From Pseudoselenomonas ruminantium (GTDB taxonomy: Bacteria; Bacillota; Negativicutes; Selenomonadales; Selenomonadaceae): DNA of 64,000 bases. Shown here piece by piece: positions 55,628 through 63,625 of the stretch. Where the stretch lies: positions 1 to 64,000 of the forward strand of contig SVBX01000005.1 of assembly GCA_015058655.1 (NCBI GenBank), read 5' to 3'. A program made the translations under genes and the position numbers. The stretch's first letter is position 1. Every line of letters starts with the position of its first letter. The notes below the pieces were generated by a model, which saw only the letters and a list, made by a program, of their open reading frames with translations, was not told the DNA's origin and did not search any database.

Positions 55628-55939
55628 TTATTCGGCATCGGGTTCAACTTTCCCGGCATTGAATACCTTGCCGTTACTTTTTGCGCCGTAATACTTCACT
55701 GCAGGATTCACCCAGTTGCCATCGGCATCGTAATTCATCATGCGATTCTTGATTGCCGAGGGATTCGTATAAGCAATGCCCGCACCGGCAGTTGCCGCCA
55801 TGTCGGAAATAACCACTTGATAGGCTTTGCTGTTAGTGTCAATCCCAGCATCTTGGAGTTTTTTCTGTCCCTTCTTGCTGTCATACGGCTCACCCATCAT
55901 CTGGCGAATAAAATCATTCGTGTCCCTGACCATTAACAT
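55628..55939 (-). CDS. Small hypothetical protein
   Basis: 103 residues, MLMVRDTNDFIRQMMGEPYD..., no family recognised. The AGGAGG at about 55949-55954 (minus strand) fits best with ATG 55939 (nine bases); ATG codons at 55948 and 55945 are too close. A short charged start is followed by KAYQVVISDMAATAGAGIAY and a Gly/Asn-rich end. It is convergent with the gene before it. Confidence 0.6.
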   Translation of the reverse strand: MLMVRDTNDFIRQMMGEPYDSKKGQKKLQDAGIDTNSKAYQVVISDMAATAGAGIAYTNPSAIKNRMMNYDADGNWVNPAVKYYGAKSNGKVFNAGKVEPDAE

Positions 55940-56005
55940 CGCCATCATCCTCCTTGGAAATTTACAACAACACCTATTGTATATATCGAAAAAATTTAGA
56001 AAAAA

Positions 56006-56413
56006 TTAAGCCCCACAAGTAAAATGCACGTTGGTATTCTTCATACGGATATTTTTGACCGACCAGCCAAATTCCGGCGAAATCACATCCGCGTTTTCTA
56101 TGGTCACATCGGCGCATTCCCGCAGGGCCTTGATGCCATGCAGCTTCGTATCGGCAATGTGAATGTCCGTTGAATACCACAAGGCCGCGCGGCAAAGCTC
56201 CGTGAGTTCGGATTTTTTTATCTGCACAGACTCATCATGCCAGAAGGGATAGCGCAGATTGAAAAAACAATCCTGCACCTCAATATCGCGGCTTTCCTTG
56301 AGCGCACTTTCCCCATCTGCAGGGCCGTCAAAACGGCAATCAATGAGCTTCACCCCGGTCTTGCCATACAGTGCCCGTTCTTCATCAAATGTTTGTTCTC
56401 TATATTCTTCCAT
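56006..56413 (-). pseudogene. Truncated DUF3737 (beta-helix) protein gene
   Basis: 135 residues, MEEYREQTFDEERALYGKTG then KLIDCRFDGPADGESALKES and repeated right-handed beta-helix rungs (IEVQDCFFNLRYPFWHDESVQIKKSEL...DVTIENADVISPEFGW). This is the first half of a DUF3737 protein; family members are about twice as long. The frame stops at 56006 within rung NTNVHFTCGA and nothing similar follows on any frame. It begins 33 bases after the cyclophilin-like gene. The function of the family is unknown. Confidence 0.75.
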
Positions 56414-56446
56414 TTTCCTTACTTTTCTGTTAAAAATCCTATTTTT

Positions 56447-56944
56447 TCACTGGGCCACGAGCTGCACCGTTACGCCATCGCGGTTTAATAAAGCAGTCAA
56501 TTCCTGTTTTGACATGTCAATATGTCCCAGCCGCGTATAAGCCCAGGAATTGGAACCATAGAAAATAACCAGCTTATTCCCCGCATAGAGGACAATATCA
56601 CCATATTGGGTGGTTATCTGCTTATCTGCGCTGACAATATTCTGACCGATAGCGCCCACCTGTTCAAAGCCGCCATAAGGTGACAGTTTGATGGTCAACG
56701 GCAAAAGTTTCTGCAATGCCGCCGTGGAAGCATTCTGTTCCCAGGTAACGGGAACAACTTTATCATCAATGATGAGTTTCATCGCTTGCTCCTTCTTGGG
56801 TTCTGCCACGGATTTATTTTCCTGTGGGACAGCCTTCTGCACCTTACTGCCAGTATCCACAGTAGTCTCCTGCGCACCTGTACAGCCGGATAGCAGTAGC
56901 AGCATCGACAACATAACTACACTTATGATTTTCCGATTTGGCAT
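56447..56944 (-). CDS. Cyclophilin-like fold lipoprotein
   Basis: 165 residues. Lipobox LLLSGC at ~17-22. A charged linker is followed by a cyclophilin-like domain (MKLIIDDKVVPVTWEQNASTAALQKLLPLTIKLSPYGGFEQVGAIGQ...YGDIVLYAGNKLVIFYGSNSWAYTRLGHI). Such domains often sit next to flavodoxin-like genes in anaerobes, as here (51 bases from the FMN reductase gene). Enzyme activity is not shown. It is exported and membrane-anchored. Confidence 0.85.
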   Translation of the reverse strand: MPNRKIISVVMLSMLLLLSGCTGAQETTVDTGSKVQKAVPQENKSVAEPKKEQAMKLIIDDKVVPVTWEQNASTAALQKLLPLTIKLSPYGGFEQVGAIGQNIVSADKQITTQYGDIVLYAGNKLVIFYGSNSWAYTRLGHIDMSKQELTALLNRDGVTVQLVAQ

Positions 56945-56994
56945 TGCCCTCTCTCCTTATGCCCATACAGCTGCAAGGCATTATTTTGCAAACT

Positions 56995-57534
56995 TCAAAT
57001 ATTCTTGCCAGCCTGTCGGGCTTTTTCCAGTGCGGCATTGCCAGCAATATCACCTGTGTCCGTCACACCGCCACAAAAAAGCGTCTCCCTCAATTCGGCC
57101 TTGTCAAAGCAGTCTACCCAGCCCTGCACGCCGACGCGGGTTCCGGCTACGGTATCTGCTTCATCCTCTGCCGCCGTAGCCAGCAGATAAACTTCACGGA
57201 AACGATAATCCGAGGGGAACAACGGATTTGCCCGGTCCAGCAAGGTCTTTAACTGGCCACACATACCATAATAATAGACCGGCGTTGCCAGAACGACCAC
57301 ATCCGCCTGACCGATTTTAGCCGTGATTGCATTGGCATCGTCGTTTATCACACACTGCATGGTCTTTTGGCAGGCCAAACAGCCTTTGCAGAAATTTATA
57401 GTCTTATCCCGCAGGGTAATCTGCTCCACCACATGTCCAGCCTCCCTGGCCCCTGCAGCAAAAGCCGTGGCCAAAGCCTCGGAATTGCTGTTTTTTCTAA
57501 GACTTGTAGATATGATTATTACGTTTTTGCTCAT
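56995..57534 (-). CDS. NADPH-dependent FMN reductase-like flavoprotein
   Basis: 179 residues, flavodoxin-like fold. NVIIISTSLRKNSNSEALATAF binds FMN phosphate. A CKGCLACQKT cluster at ~55-63 is shared with iron-sulfur flavoprotein relatives but has too few Cys for a clear cluster. ATPVYYYGMCGQLKTLLDR is the second flavin loop. GGAGGAGAG lies before ATG 57534. It belongs to the minus-strand cargo operon behind the hydrolase. Confidence 0.85.
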   Translation of the reverse strand: MSKNVIIISTSLRKNSNSEALATAFAAGAREAGHVVEQITLRDKTINFCKGCLACQKTMQCVINDDANAITAKIGQADVVVLATPVYYYGMCGQLKTLLDRANPLFPSDYRFREVYLLATAAEDEADTVAGTRVGVQGWVDCFDKAELRETLFCGGVTDTGDIAGNAALEKARQAGKNI

Positions 57535-57597
57535 CATTCTCTCCTCCATACACATGTTCCTTTACTCTAACACTTGAAGTGTACTCCAAGTCAAGTA

Positions 57598-57648
57598 CTA
57601 AGATGCAGCCCTGCAAAGGTCTTACCATTCGCAGGGCTGCATCTTAGT
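57598..57648 (-). terminator. Strong hairpin after the hydrolase gene
   Basis: AAGATGCAGCCCTGC pairs with GCAGGGCTGCATCTT around a ~19-base loop. On the minus strand TAGTACTTGACTT follows, which could also hold the next gene's -35. Confidence 0.75.
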
Positions 57649-57649
57649 A

Positions 57650-58816
57650 TTACTTCAGATTTTTATCAAAGAAGGCAAACAGTTTATCAAAGGGAATCTT
57701 GTCCATCTGGTCATAGAGGTCTACATGGGTAGCACCAGGAACAACGATTTCTTCTTTCTCCCCTTTGATGGCGGCATAGACATTATCGGAGAAATATTTG
57801 GAATGTGCCTTATCGCCGGTAATCAGCATGACCGGTGTATTGCCCAGTTCATCAATGTTGCTCATGAGTTTGAAATCGAAGAAGCCATACGGCGTCACCG
57901 AATCCCAAGCCAGCTTGTTGGAATTGATTGCCCGCGGATGGAAGGCACGGCCTACATAGTAGCCAAAGAAATCCTGAATAACGGGATTAGCATCAGCAGG
58001 CAGTTTATCCGGGAACATGGTATCAAAGGTTTCCACATTGCCCTTGGAATCTACGCCCAATTCATGTGCACCACGGATGGCCTTGCCCGTTCTGGCCTCT
58101 TCATTACGCATCTTAGCCAGATGCTGTTTCACGATCTCCCGCTGTTCCGGCGTGTAGTAAGCACCATTATAATGGTCGCTGATACTTTCACTCATATCAT
58201 ACATAGCCGAGGTTGCCACGGCCTTGATACGGCTGTCACTGCCAGCAGCGGTGATGGTCATGCCGGCCAGACCGCAGATGCCCACAGCCCCCACCTGCTC
58301 CGAATTCACAAATTTCAGATTGGAAACGAAATCCACAGCGGCATGGTAGTCTTCCGTAAAGATTTCCGGGGAGCCCATATTGCGGCGGCTGCCACTGCTC
58401 TCACCGGTGGTGGAGGGATCAAAGGCTACGGCCACATAACCATGCTTGGCAAACTCCTGCGCATACAGGCCGGAGGACTGCTCCTTCACCGCACCAAAAG
58501 GCCCGGTAATCACTACGGCCTTGTACTGCTTGCTGGCATCAAAGTCTTTCGGCAGATACAGATGACCGGCCACTTCAAAGCCAAAACGGTTTTCAAATTT
58601 CACATTCTTGGCTTCAATGGAGTTGTCAATCTTGAATACACGGGTGTCATTGTCCAGCTCGCTGATCGAAGAACGCTGCATCTGCGAAGCTGTTGCCAGT
58701 GCTTTAGCCGGTGTTGCTGCCATCGTCACCTCACTCCCCATAATCCCAAAGGACATCATGCCTGCCATCAGAGCTGCCAAAACCATCTTCTTGTTTTTGC
58801 CAATTTTCTTCAACAT
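57650..58816 (-). CDS. Exported alpha/beta hydrolase with possible Cys nucleophile
   Basis: 388 residues. Signal peptide (MLKKIGKNKKMVLAALMAGMMSFGIMG...MAA). An alpha/beta hydrolase follows with GHLYLPKDF, the oxyanion region VVITGPFGAVKEQ, VAFDPSTTGESSG, nucleophile elbow GICGLAGM and catalytic His in VPGATHVDLYD. In the elbow G-I-C-G the nucleophile would be Cys, as in dienelactone hydrolase, rather than Ser (inference). AGGAG precedes ATG 58816. It is followed downstream by a strong hairpin. Confidence 0.85.
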   Translation of the reverse strand: MLKKIGKNKKMVLAALMAGMMSFGIMGSEVTMAATPAKALATASQMQRSSISELDNDTRVFKIDNSIEAKNVKFENRFGFEVAGHLYLPKDFDASKQYKAVVITGPFGAVKEQSSGLYAQEFAKHGYVAVAFDPSTTGESSGSRRNMGSPEIFTEDYHAAVDFVSNLKFVNSEQVGAVGICGLAGMTITAAGSDSRIKAVATSAMYDMSESISDHYNGAYYTPEQREIVKQHLAKMRNEEARTGKAIRGAHELGVDSKGNVETFDTMFPDKLPADANPVIQDFFGYYVGRAFHPRAINSNKLAWDSVTPYGFFDFKLMSNIDELGNTPVMLITGDKAHSKYFSDNVYAAIKGEKEEIVVPGATHVDLYDQMDKIPFDKLFAFFDKNLK

Positions 58817-58947
58817 TTCTATTCTCCTTTACTTCACTTACACCGTTTATCCTCTTGCTTGATTTCATTATAGCGATTCTGTTTTGCAATTACCAATACT
58901 TATAAAAAATATATTGCTATGCTTACCAAGCATAAAAATCAACATCT

Positions 58948-60135
58948 TCAATGTTCAGATTGAATCATCAAGGGCGTATGCACCTGCATGCGATAACATT
59001 GTACCCAAAACATCAGCGCCGCCAACAGACAGAACAACAGACCACCCAGCACGACATATTGCGTGCCCCAAACATCAATAAAATGACCGCTGACCGTAGT
59101 TCCGAGTACACAGCCCATATTGGCCGCCGTCAAGAACAGGCCATTAGCAAAGTCCGGCGCTTCCGGAGCGGCACTTGCCATCCAGTACTGATTGATATTG
59201 GCATTGATACCGCCCAAGATGCCCCAAATGACCACAATAAGCCCCATCAACGGCCAAACGCTGCCGCCGCCCAACAGGGCAATATAGATTACGGCGACCG
59301 CCAGCGGAAAGATTTTGACCACAGTCAATGGACGCACGGTCAGCAGATTTCCCGCCAGCATACTGCCCCCAATATTACAAAGACCATACACAAACAGCAA
59401 GATACTGACTAAGGCTGGTGCTACGCCGGAAACAACACCCAGATACTCTGCCAAATAATTAAATACGCCGAAAATCGAACCATTGAGGAAAATCACCGCC
59501 ACGATAGATGCCCAGACCATCGGCTTTTTGAGTACAGCGAGCTGACTGCCGTAGCTCAGTCGTGCCTTTACCGGCATTGAGGGAATAAACCATAATGTTG
59601 CCAGCATAACCAGCAAAGTAGCTAAGGCAAAGAACGCCATAGATGCAGAAAGGCTGAACTGCTCGGCCAAAAAGTTGCTGATGGGCACGCCTGCAACCAT
59701 ACCAGCGGCCACGCCCATATTGATTTTCGCCACCATCTTCGGTTCCTCGCCTGTCCGCGCTAATCCTGCCGCCACGGTAAAGGCCATCGCGCAATAGACC
59801 GGATGGAAAAACGCCGGCAGCACCCGCACCGTCAAAAGCACATAGAAATTTTCGGCAAAGACGGCAATCGTGCTGCAAACGGTAAACAGCCCCAAAATAA
59901 AGACCATCACCCACTTGCGATTAAATTGGGACATAAAGAGCGGCATGGTCGGCCCTGCCACCGCTACCCCCAAGGCAAACAAGCTGATAAGCCAACCGGC
60001 CTGCACCACACTGACCTGATAGTATTCCGCGATATAGGGCAAAATCCCGATAAAGCCCATTTCGGTATTGAGAATGCCAAATACACCCGTGGTCAGGATA
60101 AGCAGCATTACGCTTTTATTTCCATTCTGTTCCAT
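58948..60135 (-). CDS. MFS transporter (AraJ-like drug/sugar efflux)
   Basis: 395 residues, 12 TM segments. N-terminal MFS motif TEMGFIGILPYIAEYYQVS is characteristic of the AraJ/SotB drug/sugar antiporter group. Motif A-like loop MSQFNRKWVMV appears between TM2 and TM3. A second set, NGLFLTAANMGCVLGT, is in TM11. Substrate unknown. AAGGAAGG precedes ATG 60135; a longer start at 60159 is possible. It is divergent from the LysR gene, the usual regulator-target arrangement. Confidence 0.88.
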   Translation of the reverse strand: MEQNGNKSVMLLILTTGVFGILNTEMGFIGILPYIAEYYQVSVVQAGWLISLFALGVAVAGPTMPLFMSQFNRKWVMVFILGLFTVCSTIAVFAENFYVLLTVRVLPAFFHPVYCAMAFTVAAGLARTGEEPKMVAKINMGVAAGMVAGVPISNFLAEQFSLSASMAFFALATLLVMLATLWFIPSMPVKARLSYGSQLAVLKKPMVWASIVAVIFLNGSIFGVFNYLAEYLGVVSGVAPALVSILLFVYGLCNIGGSMLAGNLLTVRPLTVVKIFPLAVAVIYIALLGGGSVWPLMGLIVVIWGILGGINANINQYWMASAAPEAPDFANGLFLTAANMGCVLGTTVSGHFIDVWGTQYVVLGGLLFCLLAALMFWVQCYRMQVHTPLMIQSEH

Positions 60136-60268
60136 TTCCACACCTTCCTTTTCTTCCATTATAAATTTATCTTCATGTAAATACCAATACTTATAGAAAA
60201 TGCCTATCTATGCTTTACAGTAATAGATTTACAATCTATAATAAAGGAAAAACAAGGAGCTGATTGTG

Positions 60269-61162
60269 ATGGAATTGCGTGTTCTCAACTACTTTCTAAC
60301 CGTTGCCCGTGAGGAAAGTTTTTCATGGGCGGCAGAAAAACTGCACCTCTCCCAGCCGACGCTTTCCCGGCAATTAAAGGATTTGGAAGATGAATTCGGC
60401 AAACAGCTGCTGATTCGTGAACCGCGCCGCATTCTCCTGACCGATGACGGGGAGCTTTTACGCCGCCGCGCAGAAGAAATCCTGTCGCTGGTGGAAAAGA
60501 CCGAAGGAGAACTCATGAGCAGCAACGAAGATATCAGCGGCGATATCCACATTGGCGCATGAGAATCCGTACATTTCGGCCTGATTATGGCAGCCGCCCG
60601 CCAACTGCAAAAGCAGCATCCCCGTATCCGCTTTCATATCGTAACCGGCGATGGCAGCACGACACTTACCCGCTTAGAGCGCGGCCTTATTGACTTTGCC
60701 TTTGTCTATGGCCGGCTTGACCCGGCCAAATATCAGGAACTGCCCCTGCCAGTCCGCGACCAATGGGTGCTGCTCCTGCGCAAAGATGATACACTCGCTA
60801 AGCAGGAAACCATTCAGGCCAGTGACCTCTGGCATCGCCCCCTGCTATTTTCCCGGCAAGCCCTCTCGCCGAGTACCCATGGTGACGAACTGCTCAACTG
60901 GCTGCAAAAACCAGTAAACGAACTTCATATAGCCGGTTCCTACACCCTGCTTTATAATGCCACCCTGATGGTCAAAGAAGGCTTAGGCTATGCCATCTCC
61001 TTTGATAAGCTCATAAATACCACGGGCACCAACCTCTGCACCCGTCCGTTGGAACCGCCCATCTACACCGAACCTTTTTTAGCCTGGAAAAAGAATCAGG
61101 TATTTTCCAAAGCCTCTCAGCTGTTTCTGCAGACCTTGCAGGAAAAATTTGCCATACAATAA
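60269..61162 (+). pseudogene. LysR-family regulator with in-frame TGA
   Basis: MELRVLNYFLTVAREESFSW starts a standard LysR helix-turn-helix (HLSQPTLSRQLKDLEDEFGKQLL), and the effector-binding domain continues to the stop at 61162. A TGA at 60560-60562 interrupts the frame in GDIHIGA*ESVHFG, where LysR proteins read GAGES, so GGA to TGA is the probable change. The two halves are otherwise collinear in one frame of 298 codons. AAGGAG precedes ATG 60269. It is divergent from the MFS gene and ends just before the right IS copy. Confidence 0.85.
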
Positions 61163-61186
61163 GGAGGGCTTTGCAGCCCTCCACAA
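61163..61186 (+). terminator. Hairpin after the LysR gene
   Basis: GGAGGGCTT and GCAGCCCTCC form a stem with little T tract; a weak terminator. Confidence 0.5.
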
Positions 61187-61207
61187 ACAATTCAATATTT
61201 TTACTTA

Positions 61208-61600
61208 CTCAACTTTCCCACCACGAAAATAACGCCAATCCCTAGAAAATACTGGCATCGCGTAGGATATAAAGCCTTCCTTGACAACAAAATAGCACCT
61301 GTTCTTGGTATAATGGAATCAGCTACAAACCCAATACCAGAGAGGTGCTGACTCCATGTTATACCAAAACTATTCTTTTGAACAGTCCCAAAATCATATT
61401 TTCTATGTCCTAAAAGAATTGCAAATTGCCAAGATAGTTTGCTCACCATTTGCCTATACCGTGTAGGCAAATTCAGCAAGCAATCAACGTCTACGGAACT
61501 GAGGATACAGAAACCATAAAAAGTAAAGTAACCAATTGGATTGCCAGTCAGAGCAGGTATATCAAGGGATTGTTCCAGAATTTATGCTGGGAAAGTTGAG
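61208..61600 (+). mobile_element. Internally deleted IS copy (right end of composite)
   Basis: Both 12-bp ends are present: CTCAACTTTCCC (61208-61219) and GGGAAAGTTGAG (61589-61600). The transposase start at 61356 gives 26 residues shared with the left copy up to KELQIAK. The frame then jumps to the C-terminal end, where INVYGTEDTETIKSKVTNWI and KGLFQNLCWES read up to a TGA inside the right end. About 393 bases, so a MITE-like, non-autonomous derivative. Left flanking 7-mer TTACTTA differs at one base from the TTACTAA on the right. Confidence 0.8.
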
Positions 61601-61690
61601 TTACTAACAGGCGGCGAGTTAATATCTCCCGCCTCGTTGAAAGGCCAAGAGGAAGCTTTGTCTATCGACAAAGCTGGAAGAATGCCCTTA
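61601..61690. repeat. Right half of the interrupted three-hairpin repeat
   Basis: TTACTAACAGGCGGCGAG and what follows match 21568-21658, with the AGGCGG/CCGCCT hairpin and the AGCTTTGTC/GACAAAGCT hairpin. In the last, the A-T pair of the 21520 copy is replaced by a C-G pair, a compensatory change. Confidence 0.85.
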
Positions 61691-61694
61691 TAAT

Positions 61695-62627
61695 TCATTT
61701 TCTCGCACATTCCCCGGTTTCACCTCGGAGAATTTCTATGCCGTGGGCCAGGGAGGGCAGGATAAAGCCCAGGCATTCCTCCACTGCCTTGGGACTGCCG
61801 GGGAGGTTGACTATCAGGCTCCGCTTGTGGATGCCTGCGGCGGCACGGCTCAGCATGGCGCGAGGGGTGATCTTCAGGGACAGGGCCCGCATGGCTTCAG
61901 GAATGCCGGGAGCCAGCCGCTCGCAGACTGCGAGGGTGGCTTCCGGGGTCACATCACGGGGAGAGAAGCCTGTGCCGCCAGTGGTGAGGATAAGGGCAAT
62001 CCCCATGTCTGCAAATTCCCGCATTTTGGCAGCCAGTTCCTCCTTCTCGTCCGGCAGCAGGGCGCGGTGGACCTTGGCATAGCCCGCTTCTTTCAGCATG
62101 GCCTCTGCCTTGTCCCCGCTCTTGTCCTCCCGTTCCCCCTTGGCGCCCTTGTCGCTGGCGGTGATTACGGCTGCTTCCAGCGGCAGCTTTTCTTCGGTGA
62201 TGGTGAGGGTATCTCCTGCCTTCAGCCTGCCCCCGTGGAGCACCCTGCCGAAAACGCCCTTGCGGGGCATGATGCAGTCGCCCACCCGCTTGAAAATCTC
62301 GCAATGGCTATGGCATTTCTTGCCGATCTGGGTGATTTCAAAGAAGACCTCGCCGGCCTTCAGTCTGGTGCCTACAGGCAACTGGTCGAAAGCTATGCCC
62401 TCAGCCACGATGTTTTCGCCGAAGTCCCCAAACTCCACCTCGCTGCCCCGGCGGCGGAAGTCCTCGATTTCCTCCAGGGCCAGGAAGCTCACCTGCCTGT
62501 GCCAGTCCCCGGCGTGGGCATCTCCCTTGAGGCCGTGTTCCGTGATGAAAAGAGCTTCTTCTACAGGGCGCTTGCCGGTGCCCTTCTTTTCGCTCATGCA
62601 GATTGCCTTGATTTCTCCTGTGCTCAT
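61695..62627 (-). CDS. MOSC domain-MogA fusion (molybdenum cofactor)
   Basis: 310 residues. Residues ~1-150 are a MOSC domain (EEALFITEHGLKGDAHAGDWHRQVSFLA...GENIV...GVFGRVLHGG), with conserved Cys in CHSHCEIF. Residues ~155-310 are MogA/MoaB, molybdopterin adenylyltransferase, with AAVITASDKGAKGEREDKSG, LTTGGTGFSPRDVTPEA and LPGSPKAVEE. AGGAGG precedes ATG 62627. It follows moaA by two bases. Together with mobAB and moaC, which now lie 7.7 kb away beyond the insertion, it was probably one operon. Confidence 0.92.
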   Translation of the reverse strand: MSTGEIKAICMSEKKGTGKRPVEEALFITEHGLKGDAHAGDWHRQVSFLALEEIEDFRRRGSEVEFGDFGENIVAEGIAFDQLPVGTRLKAGEVFFEITQIGKKCHSHCEIFKRVGDCIMPRKGVFGRVLHGGRLKAGDTLTITEEKLPLEAAVITASDKGAKGEREDKSGDKAEAMLKEAGYAKVHRALLPDEKEELAAKMREFADMGIALILTTGGTGFSPRDVTPEATLAVCERLAPGIPEAMRALSLKITPRAMLSRAAAGIHKRSLIVNLPGSPKAVEECLGFILPSLAHGIEILRGETGECARK

Positions 62628-62629
62628 GA

Positions 62630-63616
62630 TTAGCCTCCTACCTTATACATATAGCGGCTGTCCCGCTCTGCCTGTTCGATAGCTGAGAAAAGATGTTCAG
62701 CCGGTTTTTTCCTGACTGCCTTTGCAATGGCTTCAGTCAAATCGTCCTCTGCCATGCCCTGGCGGAGGAGAGTCCGCAAATCCAGTCCTGCGGAACTGTG
62801 CAGGCAGAGTTTCAGGAACCCTTCGGCAGTGAGCCGCAAGCGGTTGCAGGAGGAGCAGAATTTATGCTCCATGGCATCTATGAAGCCAATTTTGCCCTTG
62901 AAGCCCGCGGGCCTCACATATTCTGCCGGTCCACGGAGACTTTCACGGTTTTCTGCTTCATGGAGTTTGCCGAAGGATTTTTGCAGGAGCTGCCGCACTT
63001 CTGCCATGGGGATTCGTTCTAGTCCTGTTTCATAGGCGCAGCCCACTGGCATCAGTTCTATGAAGCGCACATTGACCTCTTCTTCGCGGGCTAATTCTGC
63101 CAGCTTGGGAATATCTGCTTCGTTGATTCCTCGCAGGGGGACGCAGTTGATTCTTGTATGGCGGAACCCCGCTTCTTTCAGTGCCTGCAATCCCTCCCTG
63201 ACAGCGGGCAGTTCCCGGCGGCGGGTGAGGTGGAAAAAGGCAGCTTCATCAAGTGTGTCCAGGCTGACATTGATATAATCAAGGCCTGCTGCTTTGAGTT
63301 TTCCTGCCATTTGAGGCAGCAGCACCCCATTGGTGGTGAGGACGACGATCTCTATGCCGGGAATGCGCTTGATTGCCTTGATCAGCTCAAGAATGCCTGG
63401 CCGCACCAGTGGTTCGCCACCCGTCAGGCGGATTTTCCTGGCCCCAAGGCGGGCGAAGCAATGCACCAGACGCAGGATTTCTTCGTAGGAGAGTATGTCT
63501 TCATGGTGTAGTTTGGACACGCCTTCCTCCGGCATGCAGTAGCGGCAGCGGAGATTGCAGAGGTCTGTGACGGAAATGCGCACATATTCTATGCGCCTGC
63601 CAAAGTTATCATACAT
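62630..63616 (-). CDS. moaA: GTP 3',8-cyclase MoaA (radical SAM)
   Basis: 328 residues. N-terminal 4Fe-4S cluster motif CNLRCRYC (Cys 20, 24, 27) and C-terminal cluster CSSCNRLRLTAEGFLKLC, with TGGEPLVRPG and NCVPLRGINEADI. It ends in a GG-type tail (YMYKVGG). It makes the pterin precursor of molybdenum cofactor from GTP. GAGGT lies before ATG 63616. Downstream of moeA on the minus strand and directly upstream of the MOSC-mogA fusion. Confidence 0.96.
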   Translation of the reverse strand: MYDNFGRRIEYVRISVTDLCNLRCRYCMPEEGVSKLHHEDILSYEEILRLVHCFARLGARKIRLTGGEPLVRPGILELIKAIKRIPGIEIVVLTTNGVLLPQMAGKLKAAGLDYINVSLDTLDEAAFFHLTRRRELPAVREGLQALKEAGFRHTRINCVPLRGINEADIPKLAELAREEEVNVRFIELMPVGCAYETGLERIPMAEVRQLLQKSFGKLHEAENRESLRGPAEYVRPAGFKGKIGFIDAMEHKFCSSCNRLRLTAEGFLKLCLHSSAGLDLRTLLRQGMAEDDLTEAIAKAVRKKPAEHLFSAIEQAERDSRYMYKVGG

Positions 63617-63625
63617 AAGGATACC

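Larger units (their letters stand above)
53939..61600 (+). mobile_element. Composite-transposon-like insertion in the molybdenum cofactor operon
   Basis: The left boundary begins CTCAACTTTCCC (53939-53950) and the right boundary ends GGGAAAGTTGAG (61589-61600), perfect 12-bp inverted ends. TTACTAA flanks both sides (53932-53938 and 61601-61607), a 7-bp target duplication. The two flanks join to reconstitute the repeat seen intact at 21520. Inside each end lies a partial copy of the same insertion sequence in the same orientation (226 bases shared). The 7,662-base cargo has a lower GC look than its neighbours. Whether it moved as one unit or grew by later recombination cannot be told from the sequence alone. 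Confidence 0.8.

Noticed and set aside
60560..60562. TGA in the LysR gene as selenocysteine
   Set aside because: The position is a Gly in the family, the regulator has no redox role there, and no selenocysteine-insertion hairpin is visible directly after the codon.
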